Shown here: one piece after another, positions 17,917 through 26,794 of the stretch
Numbering within the stretch: the stretch's first letter is position 1
How the letters are laid out: the number at the start of each line of letters is the position of its first letter
Source: Persephonella sp.
GTDB lineage: Bacteria > Aquificota > Aquificia > Aquificales > Hydrogenothermaceae
Direction: 5' to 3'
NCBI RefSeq assembly: GCF_015487465.1
Contig: NZ_WFPS01000077.1
Span: 1-46,966 of the forward strand
DNA: 46,966 nt
Program-made: the position numbers and the translations under genes
The notes under the pieces: generated by a model
What the model was told of the DNA's origin: nothing
Databases searched by the model: none
What the model saw: the letters and a program-made list of their open reading frames with translations, nothing else

Positions 17917-19212
17917 TTATCCTCCAATCATCATTATTGTTATGTCCATAACGTTTGTTCCTGTATAGCCTGTTTTTATGCTGTCTCCTGTTTTTGTGAA
18001 AAGGCTATTTGAGTCGTTGTTTTCAAGGTATTTGTATAGATCAACTCCCATTTTTTTTGCTTTTTCATAAGAGCTGCTATCAACTACAGCCCCTGCATCT
18101 TCAGAATTTCCGTCAATACCGTCTGTTCCTCCTGAAAGTAAAACAATATTTTTAGTGTCTTTTATCTCTATTAGAGCAGAAAGACACAACTCCTGATTTC
18201 TACCTCCTTTTCCATTTCCTTTTACTGTCACTGTAGTTTCCCCCCCAAATAAAAGACATACAGGTGGATCAAAGGGATTAGAGCTTTTTTTTATCTCTTT
18301 TCCTATTGAAACTACTGCTTTGGCTACCTCTCTTGCTTCCCCTTTTAGTTGTGATGTCATTATGTATGTTTTTATACTTTTTTCTGCTTTTTCTTTTATT
18401 TTTTTTAGTGCATCTATATTACTTCCTACTATGTAATGTTTTATGTTTGGATTTTCTTTTTTCGGGGTTTCCTTTATTTTACCTTTTGTTCCTTTTAGAA
18501 TGACTTTTTTTACATTTTGTGGTAAATCATCAAATATGTTGTGTTTTTTCAAAATAGTATACGCATCTTTGTAGGTTGATGGATCGTAGTATAAAGGGGC
18601 TGAGCCTATTGTAAAGAGATCATCTCCTATCACATCAGATATGACCAGAACTATTCCTTTTGCTTTTGTGGAATGTCCCAGCCTTCCTCCTTTGATCATA
18701 GAAAGATGTTTTCTTATTATGTTTATCTCTTCAATGGGAACAGAATGTTTTAGCAGTATCTGTGTTGTTATCTGAAGATCTTTGAGTGTTAACGGTGTAA
18801 TAGGTTTTTCTATTAAGGCTGAACTTCCCCCTGATAGAAGATACACAAAAAAGTCGTCTTTTTTCAAAGAAGATATCTCTTTTAGGAGGGTTTCTCCTGC
18901 TTTAAGGCTTTTTTCATCTGGTACAGGGTGGTTTCCTTCTATAACTTTTATTTTTTTAAGTTTTTGTGTGTAGTTGCAGACAACTGTTCCGTCTATGATG
19001 TAGTCTAAGAACATTTTTTCTATGGACTTTGCCATCTCAACAGATGCTTTACCACTGCCGTATACATAAATTCCTTTTTTTAAAGGGTATTTATCACCTT
19101 CTATCTCTATATGGCTGTTTTTTAAAGATATTTTTTCAGGAATCAGGTTTTCTGGTTTTACAGAATTTATCCCGTAAAGGAACAGGTCAATACTTAGCTT
19201 TCTCAAATTCAT
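17917..19212 (-). CDS. Glycerate kinase (MOFRL/GckA family)
   Basis: Phosphorylates D-glycerate with ATP; this family usually makes 2-phosphoglycerate. The 431 residues match the GckA/TtuD type with an N-terminal Rossmann-like domain (YGSGKASVEMA; LLSGGSSAL; GGRLG) and a C-terminal MOFRL domain (LFGGETTVTVKGNGKGGRNQEL, GTDGIDG, GYTGTNVMD). The ATG at 19212 has GGAG 8 nt upstream and overlaps the gpgP stop by 26 bp. The context is telling: the gene lies between the two alternative glucosylglycerate routes, one using D-glycerate and the other 3-phosphoglycerate, so it may balance these acceptors or salvage glycerate released when the solute is degraded. Confidence 0.92.
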   Translation of the reverse strand: MNLRKLSIDLFLYGINSVKPENLIPEKISLKNSHIEIEGDKYPLKKGIYVYGSGKASVEMAKSIEKMFLDYIIDGTVVCNYTQKLKKIKVIEGNHPVPDEKSLKAGETLLKEISSLKKDDFFVYLLSGGSSALIEKPITPLTLKDLQITTQILLKHSVPIEEINIIRKHLSMIKGGRLGHSTKAKGIVLVISDVIGDDLFTIGSAPLYYDPSTYKDAYTILKKHNIFDDLPQNVKKVILKGTKGKIKETPKKENPNIKHYIVGSNIDALKKIKEKAEKSIKTYIMTSQLKGEAREVAKAVVSIGKEIKKSSNPFDPPVCLLFGGETTVTVKGNGKGGRNQELCLSALIEIKDTKNIVLLSGGTDGIDGNSEDAGAVVDSSSYEKAKKMGVDLYKYLENNDSNSLFTKTGDSIKTGYTGTNVMDITIMMIGG

Positions 19213-19999
19213 CAATTAATCTCCACACAACCTCGTTCCAGCCTTTACTTCCCGGATAAGAAGCTCTGATAATACCTTTGATATTGGTTTTTTCATACTC
19301 CTTATTAATTTTGGGTATCAAAACAGGAATGTCAACGACCTGAAGCATAGGAATATCATTTTTGCTGTCTCCTATGCCTACTGTCTTTATACTGCCTATA
19401 TTTTTTCTAAATATATCTGCTGTGAGCTTTACAGCTTTACCTTTGTCCTGATCTTTTCCTATAAGGTGGTAGAACCTTCCCCCTTTTGTAATTTTAAGTC
19501 CGTATTCTTCTGCCTTTTTTTCAAGCAGTGGAAGTTTTGATATGTCTTCTAAAATAAAAGGCTCTGTAAACTCCCTTATTTTTGAGTATTTTGCTTTTTC
19601 AACCGGCAGGTCTGTAAGTTTTGCTATTTCTTCTATGCTCATGTCTCCAAATCCTCTGATTGGTATCTCTTTTTTTACTTTGTTGATAAACTGTCTTATG
19701 TAACTGTAATCTCTGCCTAAAATTAGAGTTCTGTAGCTGTTATATTTTGGTAGGTCAAGTCTGAAGTTTCTGTAGTTCTCAGGGAAAAAAACAGCTGCCC
19801 CATTTTCCACAATAAATGGTTCATTTATCCCGATCTCTTTCTGGAGAAGTTCTATCTCAATTCTTGTTTTGCTTGAGGTGAATATAAGGGGAATTTTTAG
19901 TTTTTTTATTCTGTTCAGTGAAGGAAGGGCATCTTTGTAAGAGTAATCCTCATGGTTCAGAAGTGATCCATCAAGATCTGTAAATATCACTAACATCAT
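19187..19999 (-). CDS. gpgP: Glucosyl-3-phosphoglycerate phosphatase (HAD, MpgP-like)
   Basis: Removes phosphate from glucosyl-3-phosphoglycerate to give glucosylglycerate. A 270-residue HAD hydrolase of the Cof/MpgP type: motif I TDLDGS with nucleophile D8 and acid D10, motif II FTSSKTR, and motif IV GIGDSKND. The cap domain lies at about residues 85-180. The family is shared with mannosyl-3-phosphoglycerate phosphatase; the neighbouring gpgS and ggs, and the absence of an mpgS, point to the glucosyl substrate, as reported for P. marina. Its ATG shares one base with the stop of the PhoR-like gene (TAATG), so translation is probably coupled to it. It overlaps the glycerate kinase gene by 26 bp. 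Confidence 0.92.
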   Translation of the reverse strand: MMLVIFTDLDGSLLNHEDYSYKDALPSLNRIKKLKIPLIFTSSKTRIEIELLQKEIGINEPFIVENGAAVFFPENYRNFRLDLPKYNSYRTLILGRDYSYIRQFINKVKKEIPIRGFGDMSIEEIAKLTDLPVEKAKYSKIREFTEPFILEDISKLPLLEKKAEEYGLKITKGGRFYHLIGKDQDKGKAVKLTADIFRKNIGSIKTVGIGDSKNDIPMLQVVDIPVLIPKINKEYEKTNIKGIIRASYPGSKGWNEVVWRLIDEFEKAKY

Positions 20000-20991
20000 T
20001 AATTAACCGGTAGTTTTACTGTAAATTTTGAACCTTTCCCGATCTGGCTTTCCACTTCAACCTTTCCGTTATGTGCTTCGGTTATGTGTTTTACTATGGA
20101 AAGTCCAAGTCCTGTTCCTCCGACATTTCTGCTCCTTGATTTATCCACCCTGTAAAATCTTTCAAATATTAGCGGAAGGCTTTCTTTAGGTATTCCTATT
20201 CCTGTGTCTGAAACTGTTATTAAAACATATCTATCCTCTTTTTCTGCATTTATCAAAACCGACCCACCATGCTTGTTGTATTTTATTGCATTTTCTATGA
20301 GGTTTTTCAATAAAATACTGAATTTTTTTTCATCAACAAAGACTGTAAAATCTGAAGAAACGGAGTTTTTAATCTTTACCATTTTTTCAGAAGCTATATG
20401 CTGAAGATCATCAATTATCTGGTTTACAAGTCCTTTAAGTTTAACCTTTTTCTTCTGTATTTTTTCCTCTTTTGACTCTAACTTTGCAAGAATGAGCAGA
20501 TCATTAATCAAACTGTCCATCTGGTGTATTCTTTTTTTTGCCTTGTTTAAAAATTCCTTTATTACTTGCGGGTCATTTTCATCTTCCAGCGTTTCAATAA
20601 CACCTTTCAGAACGGTTATAGGTGTTTTAAGCTCGTGTGACACATTGGAAACAAAATCCTTTTTTGCCTGTTTGTAGATCTCAAATGGTGTTATGTCTTG
20701 AAAGTGTATGACCTTATTTCCATTAATGTTCAAAACTTTTGCCAGAAATATGTCCCCGTTTATTACTATTTCTTCCTGAAGCTGGTTTTTGATGTCAGCA
20801 CTTATCAGGGAATATAAGTAGTTGTTTTCAACAACCTGTGAAAACCTTTTCCCTTCAGGATTTTTCACATTAAGAAGTTCTTTTGCATACCTGTTCATAT
20901 ACTGTATATTTTTGTTTTGATCAATAACAATAAGCCCTTCTTTAAGAAAATCAAGAAAACCTACAAGGGTATCCTTGAGAACATTTTCCAT
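19999..20991 (-). CDS. phoR: PhoR-like sensor histidine kinase, soluble
   Basis: A 330-residue histidine kinase: PAS domain at about residues 10-105, HisKA dimerisation domain with phospho-acceptor H119 in SHELKTP, and a HATPase domain with N-box NLIENAIKY, G1 SDTGIGIP, F-box FERFYRV and G2 GGTGLGL. Position at the end of pst-phoU identifies it as the PhoR-type phosphate sensor. Unlike classical PhoR it has no N-terminal transmembrane helices, so it must reach PstSCAB and PhoU from the cytosol. No response regulator gene is next to it or anywhere in the window. The phoU stop and its start share one base, and its stop shares one base with the gpgP start. Confidence 0.85.
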   Translation of the reverse strand: MENVLKDTLVGFLDFLKEGLIVIDQNKNIQYMNRYAKELLNVKNPEGKRFSQVVENNYLYSLISADIKNQLQEEIVINGDIFLAKVLNINGNKVIHFQDITPFEIYKQAKKDFVSNVSHELKTPITVLKGVIETLEDENDPQVIKEFLNKAKKRIHQMDSLINDLLILAKLESKEEKIQKKKVKLKGLVNQIIDDLQHIASEKMVKIKNSVSSDFTVFVDEKKFSILLKNLIENAIKYNKHGGSVLINAEKEDRYVLITVSDTGIGIPKESLPLIFERFYRVDKSRSRNVGGTGLGLSIVKHITEAHNGKVEVESQIGKGSKFTVKLPVN

Positions 20992-21647
20992 TATTCACCT
21001 AAGTTCTGGTGTCTGAGCATCTTTCCTTCTTTCATGTAAATAACTTCTTCTGCAAGGTTTGTTGCAATGTCTGCAACCCTTTCAAGATTTGAAGATACAG
21101 TTATCAGTCTTATTCCAACTTTAATATTTTTAGGATCTTCAACCATGTATGTGTATATCTCCCTTATTATCTGTTCATGTAGGGCATCAACCTTATCGTC
21201 CCTTGATATAACCTCCCTTGCAAGTTCTGTGTCAAGAGTTTCAAGGGATTTTACAGCATCTTTAACCATACCTATAACAATATCAGTCATAACCGGAAGA
21301 TCAACATACTCCTTCAGTTTAGGTTTGGTTAAAATCCTTTCTGCCTGCTCTTTTATGTTTTCTGCATGATCCCCTATCCTTTCAAGGTCTCTATTTACAA
21401 AAAGATCCATAACAAGCATTCTCAGATATTTTGCTTCAGGCTGAAATCTTGCTATTGTTGTTATTATGAGAGTTTCATTTTCAACCTCCATCTGATCAAC
21501 CTGAGGTTCAAGTTCATCAACAACTTTCAGGTATTCCGGATTGTGTTCAATTATAGCTTTGACAGCATTTTCAATCATAAGATCTGCAAGTTCTGCCATT
21601 TTGATAAGTCTGTCTCTTATTTCCTCAAGTCTTGGTTTTAAAAGCAT
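20991..21647 (-). CDS. phoU: Phosphate signalling regulator PhoU
   Basis: A 218-residue all-helical protein made of two PhoU three-helix bundles. It restrains PstSCAB and relays its state to the PhoR kinase when phosphate is plentiful. The family pattern E-x-x-x-D in each repeat is visible in the segments NRDLERIGDHAENI and SSNLERVADIATNLAEEV, which bind multinuclear metal clusters in characterised homologues. GGGGGAAG precedes the ATG. It lies 12 bp after pstB and shares one base with the start of the kinase gene. Confidence 0.97.
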   Translation of the reverse strand: MLLKPRLEEIRDRLIKMAELADLMIENAVKAIIEHNPEYLKVVDELEPQVDQMEVENETLIITTIARFQPEAKYLRMLVMDLFVNRDLERIGDHAENIKEQAERILTKPKLKEYVDLPVMTDIVIGMVKDAVKSLETLDTELAREVISRDDKVDALHEQIIREIYTYMVEDPKNIKVGIRLITVSSNLERVADIATNLAEEVIYMKEGKMLRHQNLGE

Positions 21648-21659
21648 TACTTCCCCCTT

Positions 21660-22427
21660 TTATCCAAATCTTCCACTGACATAATCTTCTGTCAGTTTTT
21701 CTTTAGGTGCTGTAAATATAATATCAGTTTTATCAAATTCAATAAGCTCCCCCAGATACATAAATGCTGTATAATCCGAGACCCTTGCAGCCTGCTGCAT
21801 GTTATGTGTAACTATTATTATTGTTACACTTTCTTTTAATGAAACAACCAGTTCTTCTATCTTGCTTGTTGAGATTGGATCAAGGGCTGATGTAGGCTCA
21901 TCAAAAAGGAGAACCTCAGGCTCTACGGCGAGGGCTCTTGCTATAACAAGCCTCTGCTGTTGACCTCCAGAAAGTCCTGATGCCGGACTTTTAAGCCTGT
22001 CCTTGACTTCGTCCCAGAGGGCGGCTTGCTTCAGGGCTTTTTCAACCCTTTCTTCCAACACATTTCTGTCTTTTATTCCTCTAAGTTTAAGCCCGTAGGC
22101 AACATTATCAAATATACTCATTGGAAATGGTGTTGGTTTTTGGAAGACCATACCTACTTTTGACCTGAGTTTTATAAGGTCATAGTCATCTTTAAGTATA
22201 TTCTCTCCGTCAAGAAGTATTTCCCCCTTGTATCTGTTTCCTGGATATAAATCATGCATTCTATTGAATGATCTTAAAAGGGTTGTTTTCCCACAGCCTG
22301 AGGGACCTATCAGTGCTGTTACCTTTTTTTCATAAACAGGAATATTTATATTTTTCAAAGCAGGGTCCTTTGAACCTGCATACCAGAAGTAAAAGTTTTT
22401 TACCTTTATCTTCTCCTTATCAGCCAT
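21660..22427 (-). CDS. pstB: Phosphate ABC transporter ATP-binding protein PstB
   Basis: The ATPase of the high-affinity phosphate importer PstSCAB, 255 residues. Walker [11 protein letters not shown]-loop [14 protein letters not shown] signature LSGGQQQRL, Walker [12 protein letters not shown] and the H-loop VTHNMQQA are all intact. The [11 protein letters not shown] stretch is characteristic of PstB. It lies 8 bp after pstA and 12 bp before phoU. Confidence 0.98.
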   Translation of the reverse strand: MADKEKIKVKNFYFWYAGSKDPALKNINIPVYEKKVTALIGPSGCGKTTLLRSFNRMHDLYPGNRYKGEILLDGENILKDDYDLIKLRSKVGMVFQKPTPFPMSIFDNVAYGLKLRGIKDRNVLEERVEKALKQAALWDEVKDRLKSPASGLSGGQQQRLVIARALAVEPEVLLFDEPTSALDPISTSKIEELVVSLKESVTIIIVTHNMQQAARVSDYTAFMYLGELIEFDKTDIIFTAPKEKLTEDYVSGRFG

Positions 22428-22435
22428 TTATTTAC

Positions 22436-23518
22436 CTACCCTTTGTATTTTAGATGTATTATATACCTTGCGACAACGGTAACAAAAAGTATAAAAAATG
22501 TGATAACAAAAGATGCAGCCCATGCTTTCGTATGCCAGTCTTCATAAGGACCTGTAGCATAAACAAATATGGTAACTGTAAGAGAGGATATAGGTTCATT
22601 CATATTTGTCGTAAAGTAAGAGTTGTTAAAAGATGTAAATAGGAGAGGAGCTGTTTCTCCTGCAACCCGTGATATGGCAAGAATAATACCTGTAAATATT
22701 CCTGTCATCGCAGCCCTTATAACTATGTCTTTTATAACATTGTAGTAAGATGCCCCCAGTGCAAAAGCAGCTTCCCTTAAAGACCATGGAACAAGGGATA
22801 GCATATCTTCGGTTGTTCTTAAAACAACAGGTATCATTATAAATGCGAGGGCTGCAGCACCTGCCCACCCATTAAATCCCTGAATTTTATCTACAAGTTT
22901 TGGAAGTAGATACACAAAAAGAAAAATACCGAATAAAATAGTCGTGGTTGTTGTTGCCAGATTGAGAAGTTTGACTGCATTTTCAGAAGACAGTTTTATT
23001 AATTTGAGAATTACATTGGTTATAATAAAATTTAAAACTGACCCAAATACCAATGAAAGCATCGCAGACAAAAAGCCTACCGCAAGAACACCTCCAAGAT
23101 TTATATGTCCGATAGGTTTAACAAGAATTGCATATATAAAAGTACCTACAACGATAGATGGGACGCTTACCATTATGTCAGACAAGATGGAAACAGTTTT
23201 GGCAAATTTTGTTCCCCTTGCATACTCGGCAATGAATATTCCAGAAAGGATACCTATTGGAACCCCTATAATTACTGCAAAAAAGACTATTTCCAGTTGA
23301 CCTATAAAAGCGTTTCTCAGCCCTCCTCCCGGTATGCCCGGAGGTGCAGGATCTTCAGTAAACAACTCAAGACTAAGACCTGATATCCCGTGTCTCAGAA
23401 CATCAAAAAGTATAAAACCAAGCCAGAACAGACCAAGAAAGGCTGCAGCTGTTGATAGAGAGAGAGCAATAAAACTTACTATTTTTCTTTTTTTTACATA
23501 TTTTTCTTCGTATCTCAT
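22436..23518 (-). CDS. pstA: Phosphate ABC transporter permease PstA
   Basis: A membrane subunit of PstSCAB. The 360 residues are longer than the usual 280-300. There is a central hydrophobic insertion at about residues 160-215 (LLNLATTTTTILFGIFLF) between otherwise normal permease segments. The EAA cytoplasmic loop that contacts PstB is present (LREAAFALGASYYNVIKDI), as is SVPSIVVGTF. Roughly seven to eight membrane helices can be counted. Its ATG overlaps the pstC stop as ATGA. Confidence 0.95.
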   Translation of the reverse strand: MRYEEKYVKKRKIVSFIALSLSTAAAFLGLFWLGFILFDVLRHGISGLSLELFTEDPAPPGIPGGGLRNAFIGQLEIVFFAVIIGVPIGILSGIFIAEYARGTKFAKTVSILSDIMVSVPSIVVGTFIYAILVKPIGHINLGGVLAVGFLSAMLSLVFGSVLNFIITNVILKLIKLSSENAVKLLNLATTTTTILFGIFLFVYLLPKLVDKIQGFNGWAGAAALAFIMIPVVLRTTEDMLSLVPWSLREAAFALGASYYNVIKDIVIRAAMTGIFTGIILAISRVAGETAPLLFTSFNNSYFTTNMNEPISSLTVTIFVYATGPYEDWHTKAWAASFVITFFILFVTVVARYIIHLKYKG

Positions 23519-24456
23519 CTTGAATATCCTCTCTCAACTTTGAGGAGGAACAGTTTTGCTACTGCAAGTATTATAAAGCTAAGAACAAACAGAATAAGAG
23601 CAAGGTAGAAAAGAGAAGAAAGGTAAATATCCGAGTCTGCTTCGGTGAACTCATTTGCAAGGGTTACGGTTATGGTTGCTGCAGCATCAAACAAAGATGT
23701 TGTTATCTCATGCCTGTTTCCCAGAACAAATGCAACAGCCATTGTTTCCCCTAAGGCTCTTCCAAGTGCAAGAACAATTCCTCCATAAATTCCAAGTTTT
23801 GCATAAGGTATCATAACATCTTTCACAACGTCCCATTTTGTTGCACCAAGTGCGTAGGCAGACTCTTTCATTAGATCCGGAGTAAGATTTAGAGAATCCC
23901 TTGATATGCTTGCGATAAATGGAATTATCATAATACTTAAAACGACGCTTGCTGTGAAAAGGTCAATTCCCTGAGGTGTTCCTTCAAAAATTTTACCTAT
24001 TAATGGGATCTGTCCCAGTGTCTTCTGAATAGCAGGTTCTATATATTCAGACATGATTGGTGCGAGTGTAAAAAGTCCCCACATTCCGTATATAATACTG
24101 GGTATGGCAGCAAGCATTTCTATAGCTATACCTACAGGTGTTTTTAATATGTGTGGTGAAACTTCAGACAAAAAGATAGCTATTCCAAGGGCTACAGGAA
24201 TAGCAAGGGTCAAGGATAAAATTGTGGTAACAACTGTTCCAAACAAAGGTGCTGCTGCACCAAATACCTGCTTCACAGGATCCCATTCCTCTGTAAATAT
24301 AAAGTTTATTATTCCGAATTTATGTATTGCCAGGGAGGATTCTTTATACAGAACAACAATTACTGAGAAAATGAGAGTTAAGACCAGAAAGGAAGCAGAA
24401 AATGAAATAATTCCAAAAAATATATCCTTTAGAGGAAGTTTTCCTATTTTTTTCAT
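23515..24456 (-). CDS. pstC: Phosphate ABC transporter permease PstC
   Basis: The partner permease of PstA, 313 residues with about six membrane helices. Typical motifs are AAIPSIIYGMWGL, the EAA loop KESAYALGATKWDVVKDV and LGRALGETMAV. It follows pstS after a 108-bp gap that holds a hairpin with a T-run, which probably lowers expression of the permeases relative to the binding protein. Its last four bases overlap pstA. Confidence 0.97.
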   Translation of the reverse strand: MKKIGKLPLKDIFFGIISFSASFLVLTLIFSVIVVLYKESSLAIHKFGIINFIFTEEWDPVKQVFGAAAPLFGTVVTTILSLTLAIPVALGIAIFLSEVSPHILKTPVGIAIEMLAAIPSIIYGMWGLFTLAPIMSEYIEPAIQKTLGQIPLIGKIFEGTPQGIDLFTASVVLSIMIIPFIASISRDSLNLTPDLMKESAYALGATKWDVVKDVMIPYAKLGIYGGIVLALGRALGETMAVAFVLGNRHEITTSLFDAAATITVTLANEFTEADSDIYLSSLFYLALILFVLSFIILAVAKLFLLKVERGYSR

Positions 24457-24493
24457 CTACCCCTACCTGTTTTATATCTTTATCCATTATAAC

Positions 24494-24513
24494 AAAAAAG
24501 GGCGTAAAAGCCC
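24494..24513 (-). terminator. Intra-operon terminator/attenuator between pstS and pstC
   Basis: On the minus strand GGGC, a six-base loop and GCCC are followed directly by six T residues. A short four-base-pair stem suggests partial termination, which would leave excess pstS transcript, as expected for a binding protein. A TATAAT follows at 24486-24491 on the same strand and could restart transcription. Confidence 0.5.
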
Positions 24514-24564
24514 ATGAAAAAGTACTAAGATTAGCAGCAGACCGAACTGAGAATTAACAGCCTA

Positions 24565-25569
24565 TTATGGATTGATTCCTTTTTCTTTCCAGTATGAGTA
24601 TATTTTTTGTTTAAGTTCTTTTGGAAGAGGAACATAATCAAGCTTTTCTGCGATTTTGTCTCCTTTTTCAAAAGCCCACTTAAAAAATCTGTTTACTTTT
24701 TTGTTTGTTTCTGTTTTTTCTCTTGCTTCAAGAATAAATGAAGCTCCTGCTATAGGCCATGCTTTTTTTCCGGGAGCGTTAACCATCCATAAATAGAAAT
24801 CTTTTTTTGGATCAAAATTTGCTGTAGCTCCTGCTGCTTTGAATGTTTCTATACTTGGTGCGACAAAGTTTCCTGCAGGATTTTTAAGAAGGGTGTATGT
24901 TAGCCTGTTTTGTTTTGCGTAAGCAAACTCAACATAACCTATTGAATACTTTAATCTTTTTACATAGTTGGCAACACCCTCATTTCCTTTTCCCCCTATA
25001 CCAACAGGCCATTTTACTGCTTTTCCTGAGCCTACCTTTTCTTTCCATTCAGGACAGGCACCTGATAGGTATGTTGTGAATATTGCTGTTGTTCCTGACC
25101 CATCAGCCCTGTGAACAACCTGTATCTCTTTGTGGGGAAGGTCCAACTTAGGGTTTATTTTTTTGATCTGTTCGTTATCCCAATACTTTATTTTTCCCAG
25201 ATATATGTTGCATATGATTTCTGGATCAAGTTTAAGCTTACCGGATCTTACACCGGGAATGTTAACAACAGGAACAACCCCTCCTATTATCGCAGGGAAC
25301 TGGTATAGTTTGTATTCTTTGAGCTTTTCTGGAGGTAGAGGGGCATCAGATGCTCCAAAATCAACTGTTCTGTTTTTTATCTGCCTTACACCACCGCCTG
25401 ATCCGATAGACTGGTAATTCAGTTTTATACCTGTTTCTTTATAGTACATGTAAGCCCACGCTGCATAAACAGGATATGGGAATGTTGCACCTGCTCCATT
25501 GATAGTTTCTCCAGCAACAGCTATGTTTAACAGTCCTGCTACAATCACACCTGCCGTAATTTTTTTCAT
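24565..25569 (-). CDS. pstS: Phosphate-binding periplasmic protein PstS
   Basis: The periplasmic phosphate receptor for PstSCAB, 334 residues. It has a Sec signal peptide (MKKITAGVIVAGLLNIAVAG) with cleavage before ETINGAGATFPYP. Conserved phosphate-binding segments are GAGATFP, IGSGGG, DFGASDAPL and HRADGSGTT. No lipobox is present, so the protein is soluble in the periplasm. It follows the porin gene after 13 bp. Confidence 0.97.
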   Translation of the reverse strand: MKKITAGVIVAGLLNIAVAGETINGAGATFPYPVYAAWAYMYYKETGIKLNYQSIGSGGGVRQIKNRTVDFGASDAPLPPEKLKEYKLYQFPAIIGGVVPVVNIPGVRSGKLKLDPEIICNIYLGKIKYWDNEQIKKINPKLDLPHKEIQVVHRADGSGTTAIFTTYLSGACPEWKEKVGSGKAVKWPVGIGGKGNEGVANYVKRLKYSIGYVEFAYAKQNRLTYTLLKNPAGNFVAPSIETFKAAGATANFDPKKDFYLWMVNAPGKKAWPIAGASFILEAREKTETNKKVNRFFKWAFEKGDKIAEKLDYVPLPKELKQKIYSYWKEKGINP

Positions 25570-25582
25570 GTCTACTCCTCCT

Positions 25583-26743
25583 TTAATAATGAACTTCTGC
25601 AGTTATCATGTATTTTTTGTAATCTTTGCTGTTATTTTTATCATAGTCTGCTGTTATCCCGTTTACGATCCATGTTACATATTTGTTCATGTGCCATGCT
25701 ATACCGTATATGTACATCTTCCTATCGTATGTATCTTTTTTTGAGTTCCATCTGTCGTATCTTCCAAAGATCGATACCTTGTGTTTCATTATCGGTCTTA
25801 TCTCAAAGTTAAATGAGTATCCATTCCCTTTGTTTTCTGAGCCTTTATACCAATCAGATTTTATGTATTGACCTGCTATAAGGAATAAAGGCTGGTTGTA
25901 AACCCCGTGTATCTGGTAGACGGTAAGATTATCGTCTGATCCTCTATGGTTAAAACTGTTGAGTGCATGGAGTGATACATTTGCATAGGTTTGTGAAAGA
26001 GGCTTAGGTTTTTTCTTTCCACCTCCAAGGATGTGCCATGTTGCCCTGCCCTCAATCATAGGTTTATTTCCTTTACTGCCTTTGTCTTTTCTTCCTATAT
26101 GATCGTATCCTTCCCCATCAAATACACCGTATTCTGCGGAGAAATACTCTGTTTTTGTTTTAAAATCAATCCCTGCATCTGCTGAGGGAAGAAGGTAAGC
26201 ACCATCTTTTGCCTCATAAAATGTTTTTGAGATAGATCTGAACCACCACCCTGAATGCTCTTCATAATCAAGCCATGGTGTATGCGCAATACCAAGCTCA
26301 AATCCTGTTGCAGGGATTATCTTGGAAATATCCTTGTAAAGATAGAGATGTTTTATTTTAAGACTGATCTCATTTCCCTGATTTGGATCTTCATTCTTGT
26401 ACTGTTTTGAAATATCAAAGGTAAATCTGAGGTGGTCTTTTTTATTAAAGAAAAACTTTGTTACAAAGTATCCTCTTCTTATCTCAAAGTTTCCCTCATC
26501 TTTCCCATTGTTTTTGTCTGTGAAGGTGTACCCTATATAAGCCTTACCGCCGAACTTTAATTTTTTTGATTTTGAAGAAACTGGAGTTTCTTTTTTTGAT
26601 AGATCTTTTTCAAGCTGGACAGCTTCTTCTTTTGTTAAAATTCCTTTTTCATAAAGCTTTTTTACAACAGGATTTGATATTTCCCCTGCAAAGACTGATC
26701 CAGCAAGACCAAAAGAAATGGCAGTTAATAAAACTTTCTTCAT
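25583..26743 (-). CDS. Phosphate-selective porin (OprP/OprO-like)
   Basis: An outer-membrane beta-barrel of 386 residues. There is a signal peptide (MKKVLLTAISFGLAGSVFAG), then a short SLH-like/coiled segment with KLYEKGILTKEEA at about residues 29-45, then alternating aromatic strands, and a C-terminal tyrosine as in BAM-assembled porins (TAEVHY). The strand pattern and the YIGYTF, GYFVTKFFF and EGRATWHI motifs match the Porin_O_P family. As first gene of the pst operon, it would let phosphate or polyphosphate cross the outer membrane under starvation. GGGAGG precedes the ATG. TTAAnA direct repeats upstream may be a Pho-type control site. Confidence 0.85.
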   Translation of the reverse strand: MKKVLLTAISFGLAGSVFAGEISNPVVKKLYEKGILTKEEAVQLEKDLSKKETPVSSKSKKLKFGGKAYIGYTFTDKNNGKDEGNFEIRRGYFVTKFFFNKKDHLRFTFDISKQYKNEDPNQGNEISLKIKHLYLYKDISKIIPATGFELGIAHTPWLDYEEHSGWWFRSISKTFYEAKDGAYLLPSADAGIDFKTKTEYFSAEYGVFDGEGYDHIGRKDKGSKGNKPMIEGRATWHILGGGKKKPKPLSQTYANVSLHALNSFNHRGSDDNLTVYQIHGVYNQPLFLIAGQYIKSDWYKGSENKGNGYSFNFEIRPIMKHKVSIFGRYDRWNSKKDTYDRKMYIYGIAWHMNKYVTWIVNGITADYDKNNSKDYKKYMITAEVHY

Positions 26744-26794
26744 TTCTAACCTCCCTGATTTTTTAAAAATTTTATCTTCTCATTTTTTAGCTTT

